From positions 1 to 57,685 of the forward strand of contig NZ_ATAO01000068.1 of the NCBI RefSeq assembly GCF_000455825.1: a stretch of 57,685 nt of DNA. The letters run 5' to 3'. The first letter of the stretch is position 1, and every line of letters starts with the position of its first letter. Source of the stretch: Microbacterium maritypicum MF109. GTDB taxonomy: Bacteria; Actinomycetota; Actinomycetes; Actinomycetales; Microbacteriaceae. The notes beneath the pieces were generated by a model, which worked only from the letters and a program-made list of their open reading frames with translations, was not told the origin of the DNA and ran no database searches. The translations under genes and the position numbers were made by a program. Shown in pieces: positions 1-7,497 of the stretch.

Positions 1-25
1 CCGTCCCCTTCGTCTATCCGTGAAG

Positions 26-895
26 TCAGTCGGTGATGCGGCAGTGGGTGGTGAGCTCGCCGATGCCGTCGATGCCCACCGTGACGGTGGACCGGTCGCG
101 AAGGAAGATCTGCGGGTCGCGCGAGTAGCCGGCACCGCCGGGGCTGCCGGTCGAGATGAGGGTGCCGGGGAGCAGCGTGAGCGACTGCGAGAGGTGCGCG
201 ATCAGCTTCGCCACCGAGCGCACCATCTGATCGGTGCTCGCATCCTGCACGGTGTGACCGTCGACGACGGTCCAGATGTGCAGGTCCTGCGGGTCGGCGA
301 TCTCATCCGCGGTCACCGCGAACGGCCCGGTCGGGGTGAATCCGTCGAACGACTTGCAGCGTGACCACTGCGCCTCGGAGAACTGGATGTTCCTGGCGGT
401 GATGTCGTTGACCACCGTGTATCCCCAGACGTGCGACAGCGCATCAGCCTCGGCGACATCCTTCGCAGGCGAGCCGATGAGCACGCCGAGCTCGGCCTCG
501 TAGTCGACGGCCTCACTCAGCGTGCGCGGCCAGGATGTGGTCTGGTCGTGTCCGGTGAGCGAGTTCGGCCAGAGCGTGAAGACGGTCGGGGCGGCATCGG
601 TCTTGAGACCGAGCTCACTCGAGTGCGCGGCGTAGTTGAGACCGACGGCCAGGACCGCGGGCGGAGCGAGCACGGCCGAGGCGAACGCCCATCCCGCGAG
701 CGGATGCCGCGGCGCGGTGGTGTCCGCCAGAGCGCGGCGCAGTGCGTCGAGACCATCGTCCCCTCTCTCGATCAGCTGCTGCAGCGTGGCAGGAGGGTCG
801 GTCAGGAGATCAGAGACGAGGACGGCGTCCGAGCCCTCCACGACGGCGAGAACCGCGAGAGGGGAGTCGGGACGGCGCAGGTGAGCGAACCGCAT
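26..895 (-). CDS. Fumarylacetoacetate hydrolase (FAH) family protein
   Basis: A 289-residue protein of the FAH superfamily, whose members hydrolyse or isomerise 2-keto acid or acylpyruvate substrates with a divalent metal. Visible family blocks are GLNYAAH (residues 85-91), DYEAELG (131-137, with E133 and E135 as likely metal ligands), VVNDITARN (162-169, D164 the third ligand) and KSFDGFTPTGP (181-191). An N-terminal region of about 75 residues precedes the core, as in FAHD1/HpcE-like members. The exact substrate cannot be read from sequence. The gene is monocistronic as far as seen; its ATG lies 6 bases after a TAGCGT box, which predicts a leaderless transcript. Family assignment is firm, substrate unknown. 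Confidence 0.9.
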   Translation of the reverse strand: MRFAHLRRPDSPLAVLAVVEGSDAVLVSDLLTDPPATLQQLIERGDDGLDALRRALADTTAPRHPLAGWAFASAVLAPPAVLAVGLNYAAHSSELGLKTDAAPTVFTLWPNSLTGHDQTTSWPRTLSEAVDYEAELGVLIGSPAKDVAEADALSHVWGYTVVNDITARNIQFSEAQWSRCKSFDGFTPTGPFAVTADEIADPQDLHIWTVVDGHTVQDASTDQMVRSVAKLIAHLSQSLTLLPGTLISTGSPGGAGYSRDPQIFLRDRSTVTVGIDGIGELTTHCRITD

Positions 896-901
896 GCTTC
901 T

Positions 902-907
902 ACGCTA
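902..907 (-). promoter_or_regulatory. -10 box (TAGCGT), leaderless promoter of the FAH gene
   Basis: On the minus strand TAGCGT is followed by exactly 6 bases and then the ATG at 895, so transcription would start at or next to the start codon. The same spacing recurs at many genes of this window. Confidence 0.6.
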
Positions 908-971
908 CCGGGTGGGTGCAGGTCGCCGGGTGGAGGGGGTCGCCATATCCGGGTGCCCGGCGTTGTGCCCA

Positions 972-977
972 TAAGCT
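972..977 (+). promoter_or_regulatory. -10 box (TAAGCT), leaderless promoter of the PrsW-like gene
   Basis: TAAGCT, six bases (TTGCCT), then ATG at 984. This supports choosing ATG 984 over the in-frame TTG at 978, which lies inside the promoter spacer. Confidence 0.6.
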
Positions 978-983
978 TTGCCT

Positions 984-2309
984 ATGAGTTCCGGAGGACC
1001 GTCCCAGCCGCAGCAGCCCTCGCCGTATGCGCCTCCGCCGGCACCGCCGTTGCCGTCGACACCGCCGCAGCAGGTACCGCCGCGAGCCTTCGCGCCCGCG
1101 CCGTACGCGAGCCAGGTCTCGGCGCCCGCGGCCCGCACCTCCGTCACGGGGTATGCATCGTCCCTCGCGCAGCCGACGCCCTACACGCCGCCGGCTCCCG
1201 TCGCCCCGTCGCCGGCGGAGTCGCTCCCGGCGCTGCCCGTTCCGACGAGGAAAGGGCGCACGGTGTCGCTCTGGCTCTTCGGGGTGCTCGGCTTCCTCCT
1301 GATCGCCCTCGTCGGCTACTTCGTCTGGGCGCTCGGATCGTTCGCTTCCGTCGTGGGGCTGGTGCTCGCGCTCATCCCTCTGACCATCGTGTTCCTGGGC
1401 GTGCGCCTGATCGATCGGTGGGAGCCCGAGCCCAAGCGGCTGGTGGCGTTCGCCATCGCATGGGGCGCCGTCGCGGCCGTCGGGCTCACCCTTCTCGTCG
1501 ACACCGCGCTGACCCTCCTGCTCGACATCCGCTCCGAGGAGTTCACCGCCGTCGTGCAGGCGCCTATCGTCGAGGAGCTCTGGAAGGGGCTCGGCGTCTT
1601 CCTCATCTTCCTGCTCGCCCGACGAGCGTTCGACGGCCCTGTCGACGGCATCGTGTACGGCGCGCTGGTCGGGGCGGGTTTCGCTTTCACCGAGAACATC
1701 CAGTACTTCGGGGTGAGCCTCATCGAGGGTGGCGGCGAGCAGCTGACCGTCACGTTCGTGGTGCGCGGGCTCTTCTCGCCCTTCGCTCATGCCATGTTCA
1801 CCGCGATCACCGGCTTCGCGATCGGCCTCGTCGCTCGGCGTCACGGCTCGGCGAAGGCCGCGCTCGGTGCTGGCGCGGTGGGGGTGGTCGGGGCGATCCT
1901 GCTCCACGCCCTCTGGAACGGCTCGGCGACGTTTGCCGACTTCTTCGGTCTCTACTTCACCCTTCAGGTGCCGCTCTTCATCGGATTCATCCTGTGCATC
2001 GTCGCGTTGCGTCGTGAGGAGGCCCGACTCACCCGTGCCCGCCTCGAGGACTACGCCGCGGCCGGATGGTTCACGCCCGAGGAGGTCACCATGCTCGCCA
2101 CCCCTGCCGGGCGCAAGGTCGGACTCGCCTGGGCGTCGCAGCTGCGGGGGGACCGTCGTCCGCTGATGCGCGCCTTCATCAAAGAGGCGACCGAGCTCGC
2201 CGCTGTCCGTCAGCGGGCGATCACCGGCCGCGACCCCATGGCCGTGGATGACGAGCGCGCGCTCCTGATCCGCACCAGGGCGACCAGGGCGGCCCTTCTG
2301 GCGTACTGA
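984..2309 (+). CDS. PrsW family intramembrane metalloprotease
   Basis: A 441-residue membrane protein. The first roughly 75 residues are rich in Pro, Ser, Ala and Gln and probably cytoplasmic and disordered. They are followed by several hydrophobic helices carrying the PrsW/CPBP-like motifs: EELWK near residue 197, FTEN near 235, HAMFTA near 269 and HALWN near 307, the Glu and His residues expected to hold the metal. PrsW of Bacillus subtilis performs site-1 cleavage of an anti-sigma factor; the actinobacterial homologues have no assigned substrate, so a role in regulated membrane proteolysis is inference. A C-terminal soluble part of about 100 residues follows the last helix. The in-frame TTG at 978 is rejected because it lies in the leaderless promoter. 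Confidence 0.85.
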   Translation: MSSGGPSQPQQPSPYAPPPAPPLPSTPPQQVPPRAFAPAPYASQVSAPAARTSVTGYASSLAQPTPYTPPAPVAPSPAESLPALPVPTRKGRTVSLWLFGVLGFLLIALVGYFVWALGSFASVVGLVLALIPLTIVFLGVRLIDRWEPEPKRLVAFAIAWGAVAAVGLTLLVDTALTLLLDIRSEEFTAVVQAPIVEELWKGLGVFLIFLLARRAFDGPVDGIVYGALVGAGFAFTENIQYFGVSLIEGGGEQLTVTFVVRGLFSPFAHAMFTAITGFAIGLVARRHGSAKAALGAGAVGVVGAILLHALWNGSATFADFFGLYFTLQVPLFIGFILCIVALRREEARLTRARLEDYAAAGWFTPEEVTMLATPAGRKVGLAWASQLRGDRRPLMRAFIKEATELAAVRQRAITGRDPMAVDDERALLIRTRATRAALLAY

Positions 2310-2355
2310 CGCGACACGCGACGGCGTACCCTTCTCGGAGGGAAGGCGGTGGCGG

Positions 2356-3036
2356 ATGAGCACCTTCGTCGTGATCCACGGTGGCGGAGATGTCGGATGG
2401 TCCTGGCATCTGGTCGCCGCCGAGCTGCGAGCGCGCGGGCAGGAGGTGTTCGCGCCCGACCTTCCCGCCGACGACGACACGCTCACTCTCGACGACTACG
2501 CCGAGGCGGTTGCGGAGCTGGTGGGTGCGCAGGCGGGGGTGGTGGTCGTCGGTCATTCCTTCGGGGCCTTCACCGCGCCGCTGGTCGCCGAGCGCCTCTC
2601 CGCCGATCTCCTCGTCCTGATGGCGGGGATGATCCCGTCCCCGGGCGAGTCCCCGGATCAGTGGTGGGCGAACTCGGGATACGTCACGGCGTCTGCCGCC
2701 CAGTCGGCGCGGGACGGCGGGTTGACCGGGAACGACGACCCCCTCGTCAGTTTCTACAACGGGGTTCCGCACGAGCTGGCAGAGGAGGCGCTCCGACGGG
2801 AGCGGGCGCATCCGTCGCAGGCGGCGATGGAGAGGCCGTGGCCTCTGGCGGCGTGGCCCGACGTGCCGACGAGATTCGTGCTGTTCGCCGACGATCGCTT
2901 CTTCCCTGCCGCATTCCTGCGCGACCTCGCCGAGACGCGCCTGGGAGTGGTCGCGGATGAGCTGCCCGGCGGACACTGCGCGATGCTGAGCCGACCGGTG
3001 GAGATCGCCGAGCTCCTCGCAGGATACGTCGAGTGA
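2356..3036 (+). CDS. Alpha/beta fold hydrolase
   Basis: A 226-residue single-domain alpha/beta hydrolase. The oxyanion-hole block HGGG is at residues 8-11, the nucleophile elbow GHSFGAF at 66-72 with Ser68, a probable acid in FADDRF near residue 180 and the catalytic His in GGHCAM near 208. It resembles the small esterase-like proteins related to plant methylesterase/hydroxynitrile lyase folds, but the substrate is not identifiable. A purine-rich GGAGGGAAGG run lies about 20 bases before the ATG and GGCGG closer in. It is followed by a strong hairpin at 3064-3114 that probably ends the transcript. Confidence 0.88.
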   Translation: MSTFVVIHGGGDVGWSWHLVAAELRARGQEVFAPDLPADDDTLTLDDYAEAVAELVGAQAGVVVVGHSFGAFTAPLVAERLSADLLVLMAGMIPSPGESPDQWWANSGYVTASAAQSARDGGLTGNDDPLVSFYNGVPHELAEEALRRERAHPSQAAMERPWPLAAWPDVPTRFVLFADDRFFPAAFLRDLAETRLGVVADELPGGHCAMLSRPVEIAELLAGYVE

Positions 3037-3063
3037 GGGGCCGGGAAGCGCTCCAGGACAAGA

Positions 3064-3114
3064 CTCAGCGCCCGGTGCTGCGGCGATGCCTGCGAGTCTC
3101 CCGGGCGCTGAGTT
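3064..3114 (+). terminator. Hairpin after the alpha/beta hydrolase
   Basis: Perfect 13-base arms (3064-3076 and 3102-3114, core CTCAGCGCCCGG/CCGGGCGCTGAG) around a 25-base loop. Position just after a stop codon suggests a terminator, but the loop is long and no T tract follows, so another structured role is possible. Confidence 0.5.
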
Positions 3115-3255
3115 GATCTGTAATCAGGGTGCACCCGGCCCTGCATGAGTGTCAAGAGCTTCTTGCCGAGGTTCGCCGGCGAGGGCATGAGGTGTTCGCT
3201 GTGAGCAGGTGTGCGTGCGTTGACCGGGTCCGTCGGCCTCGGGTTTGATGGAGAC

Positions 3256-3624
3256 ATGACTGAACGCACAAAGCCTGAGTTCGAAGCCCCCAGCACTCCC
3301 GCTCCGGCGGAGCTCGTCGTCCGCGACATCATCGAGGGCGACGGCGCCGAGGCGAAGCCCGGCGACACCGTCACGGTCCACTACGCCGGCGTCGAGTTCG
3401 ACTCCGGCGAGGAGTTCGACTCCTCGTGGGGCCGTGGCGAGACGATCCAGTTCCCGCTGCGCGGCCTGATCCAGGGGTGGCAGGACGGGATCCCCGGCAT
3501 GAAGGTCGGCGGTCGCCGCGAGCTGATCATCCCGCCGCATCTCGCCTACGGCCCGGTCGGCGGCGGGCACTTCCTCTCCGGCAAGACGCTGATCTTCATC
3601 ATCGATCTGGTCGCCGTCGGCTGA
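3256..3624 (+). CDS. FKBP-type peptidyl-prolyl cis-trans isomerase
   Basis: A 122-residue single-domain FKBP that catalyses cis-trans isomerisation of Xaa-Pro bonds in the cytoplasm (no signal peptide). Family blocks are present: GDTVTVHYAGV, EEFDSSWGRGE, FPLRGLIQGWQDGIPGMKVGGRR, the IPPHLAYG loop and a final LIFIIDLVAV strand. Length matches the compact actinobacterial FKBPs. ATG 3256 is used because the FKBP domain begins about 30 residues later and the upstream in-frame extension (to 3211) has no family similarity. GGAGA directly precedes the start. A terminator hairpin follows at 3641-3674. Confidence 0.95.
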   Translation: MTERTKPEFEAPSTPAPAELVVRDIIEGDGAEAKPGDTVTVHYAGVEFDSGEEFDSSWGRGETIQFPLRGLIQGWQDGIPGMKVGGRRELIIPPHLAYGPVGGGHFLSGKTLIFIIDLVAVG

Positions 3625-3640
3625 CATCGGTCTCTTCCAC

Positions 3641-3674
3641 GAGGCGTCTCTCTCCTCCGGGAGGGAGGCGCCTC
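3641..3674 (+). terminator. Terminator after FKBP gene
   Basis: GAGGCG and CGCCTC form the base of a hairpin whose inner arms (CTCTCTCC against GGGAGGG) also pair, 17 bases after the FKBP stop codon. No clear T tract follows. Confidence 0.6.
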
Positions 3675-3697
3675 GCGGCATGTGCGGGAAAAGATTC

Positions 3698-3726
3698 TTC
3701 ATTCAGGGGAATACATGCGAATGAAT
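3698..3726 (+). promoter_or_regulatory. Inverted repeat upstream of the YceI gene
   Basis: TTCATTC (3698-3704) and GAATGAA (3719-3725) form inverted half-sites separated by 14 bases, about 80 bases before the YceI start. The ATTCA/TGAAT half-sites resemble the palindrome in front of the luciferase-like gene at 14252. A regulator binding site is inferred only. Confidence 0.35.
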
Positions 3727-3805
3727 GTAAGTTGTCACAGTGGTCGCGGCGACGCGGCCCCTGTCCCTTGCCGCAGCAGCGGCTGAAGTCTCCAGAGGAG
3801 AAGCA

Positions 3806-4360
3806 ATGACCAGCATCGACATCCCCGGCTACCGTCCCGGCACCTGGGTCCTGGACCCTTCGCACAGCGAGGTCACCTTCAGCGTGCGCCACATGATGAT
3901 CTCGAAGGTGCGCGGCACCTTCGGTGTGAAGAGCGCGACCCTGATCGCTCCGGAGAACCCGCTGGAGGCCAAGGTCGAGGCCACGGTCGACGTGACCTCC
4001 ATCGACACCAACGACGAGGGTCGCGACGCGCACCTGCGCTCGGCGGACTTCTTCGACACCGAGAACTTCCCGACCATGGAGTTCGTCTCCACCGGTGCGC
4101 ACGTCAAGGGCGACGACCTGTACGTCGACGGCGACCTCACCATCCGCGGCGTCACCAAGCCGGTCAGCTTCGAGCTCGACTTCGGCGGCTTCGGCACCGA
4201 CCCCTACGGCAACTACAAGGCCGGCGCCTCTGCCAAGACCGTCATCAACCGCGAGGACTTCGGTCTCACCTGGAACGCGGCACTCGAGACCGGTGGAGTT
4301 CTCGTCGGCAAGGACGTCACGATCAGCCTCGACCTGCAGGGTGCCCTGCAGCAGGACTGA
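3806..4360 (+). CDS. YceI family protein
   Basis: A 184-residue YceI/lipocalin-like beta-barrel protein. Family features seen are TWVLDPSHSEVTFSVRHMMISKVRGTF at the N terminus, the central DARDAHLRS-like segment (GRDAHLRSADFFDTENFP), GDLTIRGVTKPV and the terminal KDVTISLDLQG strand. The barrel of the family binds isoprenoid-type lipids; this copy has no signal peptide, so it would act in the cytoplasm, as most actinobacterial YceI proteins do. ATG 3806 is chosen because AGAGGAG lies 5 bases upstream; the longer reading frame to 3740 adds an Ala-rich stretch without family similarity. A terminator shared with the convergent MFS gene follows. Confidence 0.93.
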   Translation: MTSIDIPGYRPGTWVLDPSHSEVTFSVRHMMISKVRGTFGVKSATLIAPENPLEAKVEATVDVTSIDTNDEGRDAHLRSADFFDTENFPTMEFVSTGAHVKGDDLYVDGDLTIRGVTKPVSFELDFGGFGTDPYGNYKAGASAKTVINREDFGLTWNAALETGGVLVGKDVTISLDLQGALQQD

Positions 4361-4381
4361 CCTCCACGGAGCATCGTCCGG

Positions 4382-4407
4382 ACCCCGGGCCCGTCAGGGC
4401 TCGGGGT
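4382..4407. terminator. Bidirectional terminator between YceI and MFS genes
   Basis: An 11-base stem (4382-4392 against 4397-4407, one G-T wobble) with a 4-base GTCA loop separates two convergent genes and overlaps the MFS stop codon. Confidence 0.65.
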
Positions 4408-5686
4408 TCTCTGCGTCGTAGTCGTGGAATCGGCGGTTGCGCTGCGCGAGCGCGGCGACGAGGGCGATGACCAGCACTCCACCGAGCAGGGGAGGGAACC
4501 AGAGGGTCGTGAGCGTCGCCAGCGTGCCCGCGTACAGCGCCCCGACGCGGGGCCCGCCGGCGACCACGACGATGAACAGGCCCTGGAGGCGTCCGCGCAT
4601 CGAGTCGGGTACGGCGGCCTGCATCATGGTGTTCCGATAGATCGAGCTGACGTTGTCGGACGCACCGGACAGGGCGAGGGCGACGCAGGCGGCGACGATC
4701 AACCCGATGTGGGGAGCCGTCTCGGTCGCGGGTGACGAGAACGCGCCGACGAGCAGCACGATCCCGAACAGCAGGATCGACGCGCCATAGGCCTCCACGG
4801 CCCGGGCGATGCCGCGGCCATGCCAGCGGTACTGCACGACACGACCGGAGAACAGGCTCGACGCGAAGGTGCCCACCGCCACCGCGGCGGTGAGGATGCC
4901 GGTCGTGAGCGCTCCGCCGCCCAGCAGCACCGTGCCGAGCGCGGGGAAGAGGACGAGCGGCTGCCCGAACGTCATCGCGATGATGTCGATGATGTACTGC
5001 ATCCGGATGTTGCCTGCTCTGCGGAGGAAGCGCCAGCCGTCCACCAGCGACTCGAGGCCGGGGCGGACGATCTCTCCCTCCGGCCGCAACGCCGGGAGCG
5101 TCCACAGTCCCAGGAACATCGAAAGCATGAGCACGACGTCGATCGTGTACGTCCAGCCGTAGCCGGTGAGGGCGACGAGGAGGCCCGCCAGCGCGGGTCC
5201 GGCCATGACCGTCAGCCCGAAGGCCACACCGTTCAGCGCGGATGCTGCGGCGAGCTTCTCGCGGGGGATGAGCCGCGGCACGATCGCCGTGCGCGTGGCC
5301 ATGCCCACAGAATTGGCGGCGGAGTTGATCATGCTCAGCGCGTACAGCCACCAGATGGTCTCCATACCCGTCCAGGTGAGAGCCGCGAGCAGGGCGGTGG
5401 AGGCGAATGTGATGGTCGCCGCGATCAGTGCCACCCGGCGTCGGTCGAACGCATCGGCGAGCATGCCGCCGTACAGGCCGGCGAGGATCATCGGCACGAG
5501 TCCGGCCACGGCGATCATCGAGACCGCGAAGGTGTTCTGCGTCAGGGCGAACACGTGCAGCATCACCGTGACGATGGTGAGCTGGCCGCCGATGCCGGCG
5601 AGTGTCGACCCGATCCACATCCGGGCGAACGCCGGACTGGACTTCAAGGGGGAGAGGTCGATCAGATGACCGCGGCGGGCGCTCAC
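4394..5686 (-). CDS. MFS transporter (EntS/MFS_3-like)
   Basis: About 430 residues with some twelve hydrophobic helices. The N-terminal half reads LKSSPAFARMWIGSTLAGIGGQLT and, between helices 2 and 3, GGMLADAFDRRRV, the MFS signature loop. The protein is of the drug/siderophore-exporter type (MFS_3, related to EntS); the substrate is not predictable. The GTG at 5686 (protein beginning VSARRGHLIDLSPLK) is preferred: CGAGGA sits just before it. The open frame continues to 5824, but that extension would run through the promoter region of the divergent rpsO and has low-complexity sequence. Cytosolic tail ends NRRFHDYDAENPEP. Confidence 0.85.
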   Translation of the reverse strand: MSARRGHLIDLSPLKSSPAFARMWIGSTLAGIGGQLTIVTVMLHVFALTQNTFAVSMIAVAGLVPMILAGLYGGMLADAFDRRRVALIAATITFASTALLAALTWTGMETIWWLYALSMINSAANSVGMATRTAIVPRLIPREKLAAASALNGVAFGLTVMAGPALAGLLVALTGYGWTYTIDVVLMLSMFLGLWTLPALRPEGEIVRPGLESLVDGWRFLRRAGNIRMQYIIDIIAMTFGQPLVLFPALGTVLLGGGALTTGILTAAVAVGTFASSLFSGRVVQYRWHGRGIARAVEAYGASILLFGIVLLVGAFSSPATETAPHIGLIVAACVALALSGASDNVSSIYRNTMMQAAVPDSMRGRLQGLFIVVVAGGPRVGALYAGTLATLTTLWFPPLLGGVLVIALVAALAQRNRRFHDYDAENPEP

Positions 5687-5775
5687 TCCTCGAACTTCTT
5701 CTGCACGTTTCGAGACTAGTTGACCCTGACGGACTCGCTCCGCCGCCGGTGTCACCGAGGGTGGTCGTCGGCTGG

Positions 5776-5781
5776 TAGACT
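5776..5781 (+). promoter_or_regulatory. -10 box (TAGACT) of rpsO
   Basis: TGGTAGACT is an extended -10 element. It predicts a start near 5788 and a leader of about 85 bases before rpsO. The same GCTGGTAG context occurs before pnp at 25560. Confidence 0.55.
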
Positions 5782-5872
5782 CGTCAGGTTGCCGTTTGAT
5801 CGGCCGCGGATAAAGAGAGCCCACGTATCAGGCGTCGGGCGCCGCGCAACAAGCAGAGAGGGGATCGAATCT

Positions 5873-6142
5873 ATGGCACTGGAAGCAGACGTCAAGAAGG
5901 CGATCATCGAAGAGTACGCGACGCACCCCGGTGACACCGGATCCCCCGAGGTGCAGGTCGCAATGCTGACGCAGCGCATCAAGGACCTCACCGAGCACCT
6001 CAAGGAGCACAAGCACGACCACCACTCGCGTCGTGGGCTGTTCCTGCTCGTCGGTCAGCGCCGTCGTCTGCTCGGCTACCTCCAGGACATCGACATCGCG
6101 CGCTACCGCTCGCTGATCGAGCGTCTCGGACTCCGCCGCTAA
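5873..6142 (+). CDS. rpsO: 30S ribosomal protein S15
   Basis: An 89-residue S15, the standard length. S15 binds the central domain of 16S rRNA early in small-subunit assembly. Diagnostic segments are [47 protein letters not shown] and [15 protein letters not shown] 5873 follows AGAGAGGGG. A leader of about 85 bases could hold an autoregulatory structure as known for S15 in other bacteria, but no conserved fold could be confirmed by eye. A strong terminator at 6184-6214 isolates it from the next gene, and pnp, often its neighbour, lies almost 20 kb away. Confidence 0.98.
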   Translation: MALEADVKKAIIEEYATHPGDTGSPEVQVAMLTQRIKDLTEHLKEHKHDHHSRRGLFLLVGQRRRLLGYLQDIDIARYRSLIERLGLRR

Positions 6143-6183
6143 GGCACTGCGATCCTGCGTTCAATCGCGCAGAACATTCTTGA

Positions 6184-6214
6184 GAAGGCCGCCCCACGGT
6201 GTGGGGCGGCCTTC
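6184..6214 (+). terminator. Terminator after rpsO
   Basis: Perfect 13-base stem (GAAGGCCGCCCCA with its complement) and a 5-base loop, 41 bases after the rpsO stop codon. A short T-containing run follows. Confidence 0.85.
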
Positions 6215-6243
6215 GTCATGTCCGAGGGTTGATTCCCCACTCG

Positions 6244-6282
6244 CTTTCCGATAGGAAAGTAGAGAGCTTTCCACAAGGAAAG
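6244..6282 (+). promoter_or_regulatory. Two tandem CTTTCC-N4-GGAAAG operators
   Basis: Two perfect palindromes with identical 6-base arms lie at 6244-6259 and 6267-6282. Their centres are 23 bases apart, close to two turns of the helix, so two dimers would sit on the same DNA face. They end 15 bases before the ATG of the membrane-protein gene. The co-transcribed winged-helix gene (7160) is the natural candidate for the binding protein (inference). Confidence 0.75.
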
Positions 6283-6297
6283 TGGGGGAGGCCCGAC

Positions 6298-7167
6298 ATG
6301 CAGCAGAAGCCGATTCCCGGTCACGACGCTCTCGTGCCGCCGGATGCCGACATCGCGCGCCGGTATCTGGCCGCAGCGGACGCGGTGGTGGAGCGCCGAG
6401 GCCGCGCCGTCGACCGACGTGCGCTCGCCGGGCTCCAGATCGCCAATGCGGTGATCACGGCCGGGTATCTCGTCGCGTTCGCGCTCGTCCTCCGGCAGAG
6501 CGATGTCCTCGCCTCCCAGGTGATCCTGTTCACCTTTCTGGTGTGGGGGCAGCTGGCGAGCGGGATGGCGCAACGCAATGGGATGCAGTGGCGCTGGAGC
6601 GCTTCCCGGTGGCCGCTCATCCTCGGCGAAGTCGTGGTTCTCGTCGGCGCTGTCGTCGTTTTCGGTCTCGTCGCGTTGGATCCCGGTCTCCCGGTCGGCG
6701 TCGTGCTGATCCCCGCGGGCATAGTCCTGGTGGGTATCGGCGGTTACGGCGTGCTCCAGCTGTTCCGCGCGGCCGGAGATGCGCGGTCCCCGCGGCCTCC
6801 GCGGGTCACCCTGCCCGCTCCGATCCGATGGGGGACCCTGCTCGTCGGCGTCGCTCTCGGCGTGCTGACCATGCTCGCGGGGGCGCCGGACGATGTGCTG
6901 CGCAGCGTGATCAGCCTGCTGGTGATGCTGGTTCTCCTCGCCTGGATCGTCGCCTTCAACACACCCGTCGGGCTTCCCGCCATCGGTGCTTCCTGGCGGT
7001 GGCCGCATGTGGCGGCATTCTTGCTCGCGGCAGGCATACCTGCGGCTCTCGTGCTGGGGGGAGGAGGGGGCAGCGCATCGGGGCTCGCCGGTGTCGTCGG
7101 AGGTGTCGTCGTGATCGTGCTCTTCGTCCTGGTGTCGTTCGTTCCGGGGCGGGAGGGTCGTGGCTGA
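6298..7167 (+). CDS. Uncharacterised multi-pass membrane protein
   Basis: A 289-residue protein of no recognised family. After a charged N-terminal region (RYLAAADAVVERRGRAVDRRA) it has about eight hydrophobic segments in three clusters, with charged loops such as AGDARSPRPPR between segments 4 and 5 and a short Arg-rich C terminus. ATG 6298 follows GGGGGAG at ideal spacing; the open frame extends further upstream but would cross the operator pair and the rpsO terminator. Its stop overlaps the start of the winged-helix gene by 8 bases, so the two are one operon. The layout matches one-component systems in which a small repressor controls its partner membrane protein; the function of the membrane protein is unknown. 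Confidence 0.8.
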   Translation: MQQKPIPGHDALVPPDADIARRYLAAADAVVERRGRAVDRRALAGLQIANAVITAGYLVAFALVLRQSDVLASQVILFTFLVWGQLASGMAQRNGMQWRWSASRWPLILGEVVVLVGAVVVFGLVALDPGLPVGVVLIPAGIVLVGIGGYGVLQLFRAAGDARSPRPPRVTLPAPIRWGTLLVGVALGVLTMLAGAPDDVLRSVISLLVMLVLLAWIVAFNTPVGLPAIGASWRWPHVAAFLLAAGIPAALVLGGGGGSASGLAGVVGGVVVIVLFVLVSFVPGREGRG

Positions 7168-7489
7168 GGCGGGGTTCCGGCCGCACCCGCGCACGCAGCT
7201 GGACGACAACTTCGCCTCACCGATCCGGTTCTCGTTGATGGCCGCGCTCGGCGACGGCATGGAGTTCGACTTCCCGGCGCTCCGCGACATCCTCCAATGT
7301 GGTGATTCGCCGCTGAGCAAGGCGATCGCACACCTGCAGACCGCGGAATACGTGCTCGCGCGCAAGGGCGTCGTCGGGGGTCGCACGCGCACGTGGGTGC
7401 GTTCGACGAAGGCGGGCCGCGATGCTTTCGCGGCCCACCTCCAGGCGCTCCGGCAGATCGTCGCTCTCGGCGGCGGGCAGGAGTTGTGA
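7160..7489 (+). CDS. Winged-helix DNA-binding protein (HTH_34/MarR-like)
   Basis: A 109-residue regulator. The core NFASPIRFSLMAALGDGMEFDFPALRDILQCGDSPLSKAIAHLQTAEYV followed by a wing GGRTRTWVRSTKAGRDAF matches the winged-helix proteins of the HTH_34 type (formerly grouped with MarR/ArsR relatives). There is no ligand domain, so activity may depend on dimerisation, a small effector or its membrane partner. The GTG start lies inside the end of the upstream gene (8-base overlap). It is the likely ligand of the paired CTTTCC-N4-GGAAAG sites 5' of the operon, giving autoregulation. One Cys (in ILQCGD) could be redox sensitive, but this is speculative. Confidence 0.85.
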   Translation: MAEAGFRPHPRTQLDDNFASPIRFSLMAALGDGMEFDFPALRDILQCGDSPLSKAIAHLQTAEYVLARKGVVGGRTRTWVRSTKAGRDAFAAHLQALRQIVALGGGQEL

Positions 7490-7497
7490 CCCGTGCG

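Noticed and set aside
5687..5824. N-terminal extension of the MFS transporter to 5824
   Set aside because: It would run through the rpsO promoter, has low-complexity sequence, and a GTG with a good ribosome binding site exists at 5686.
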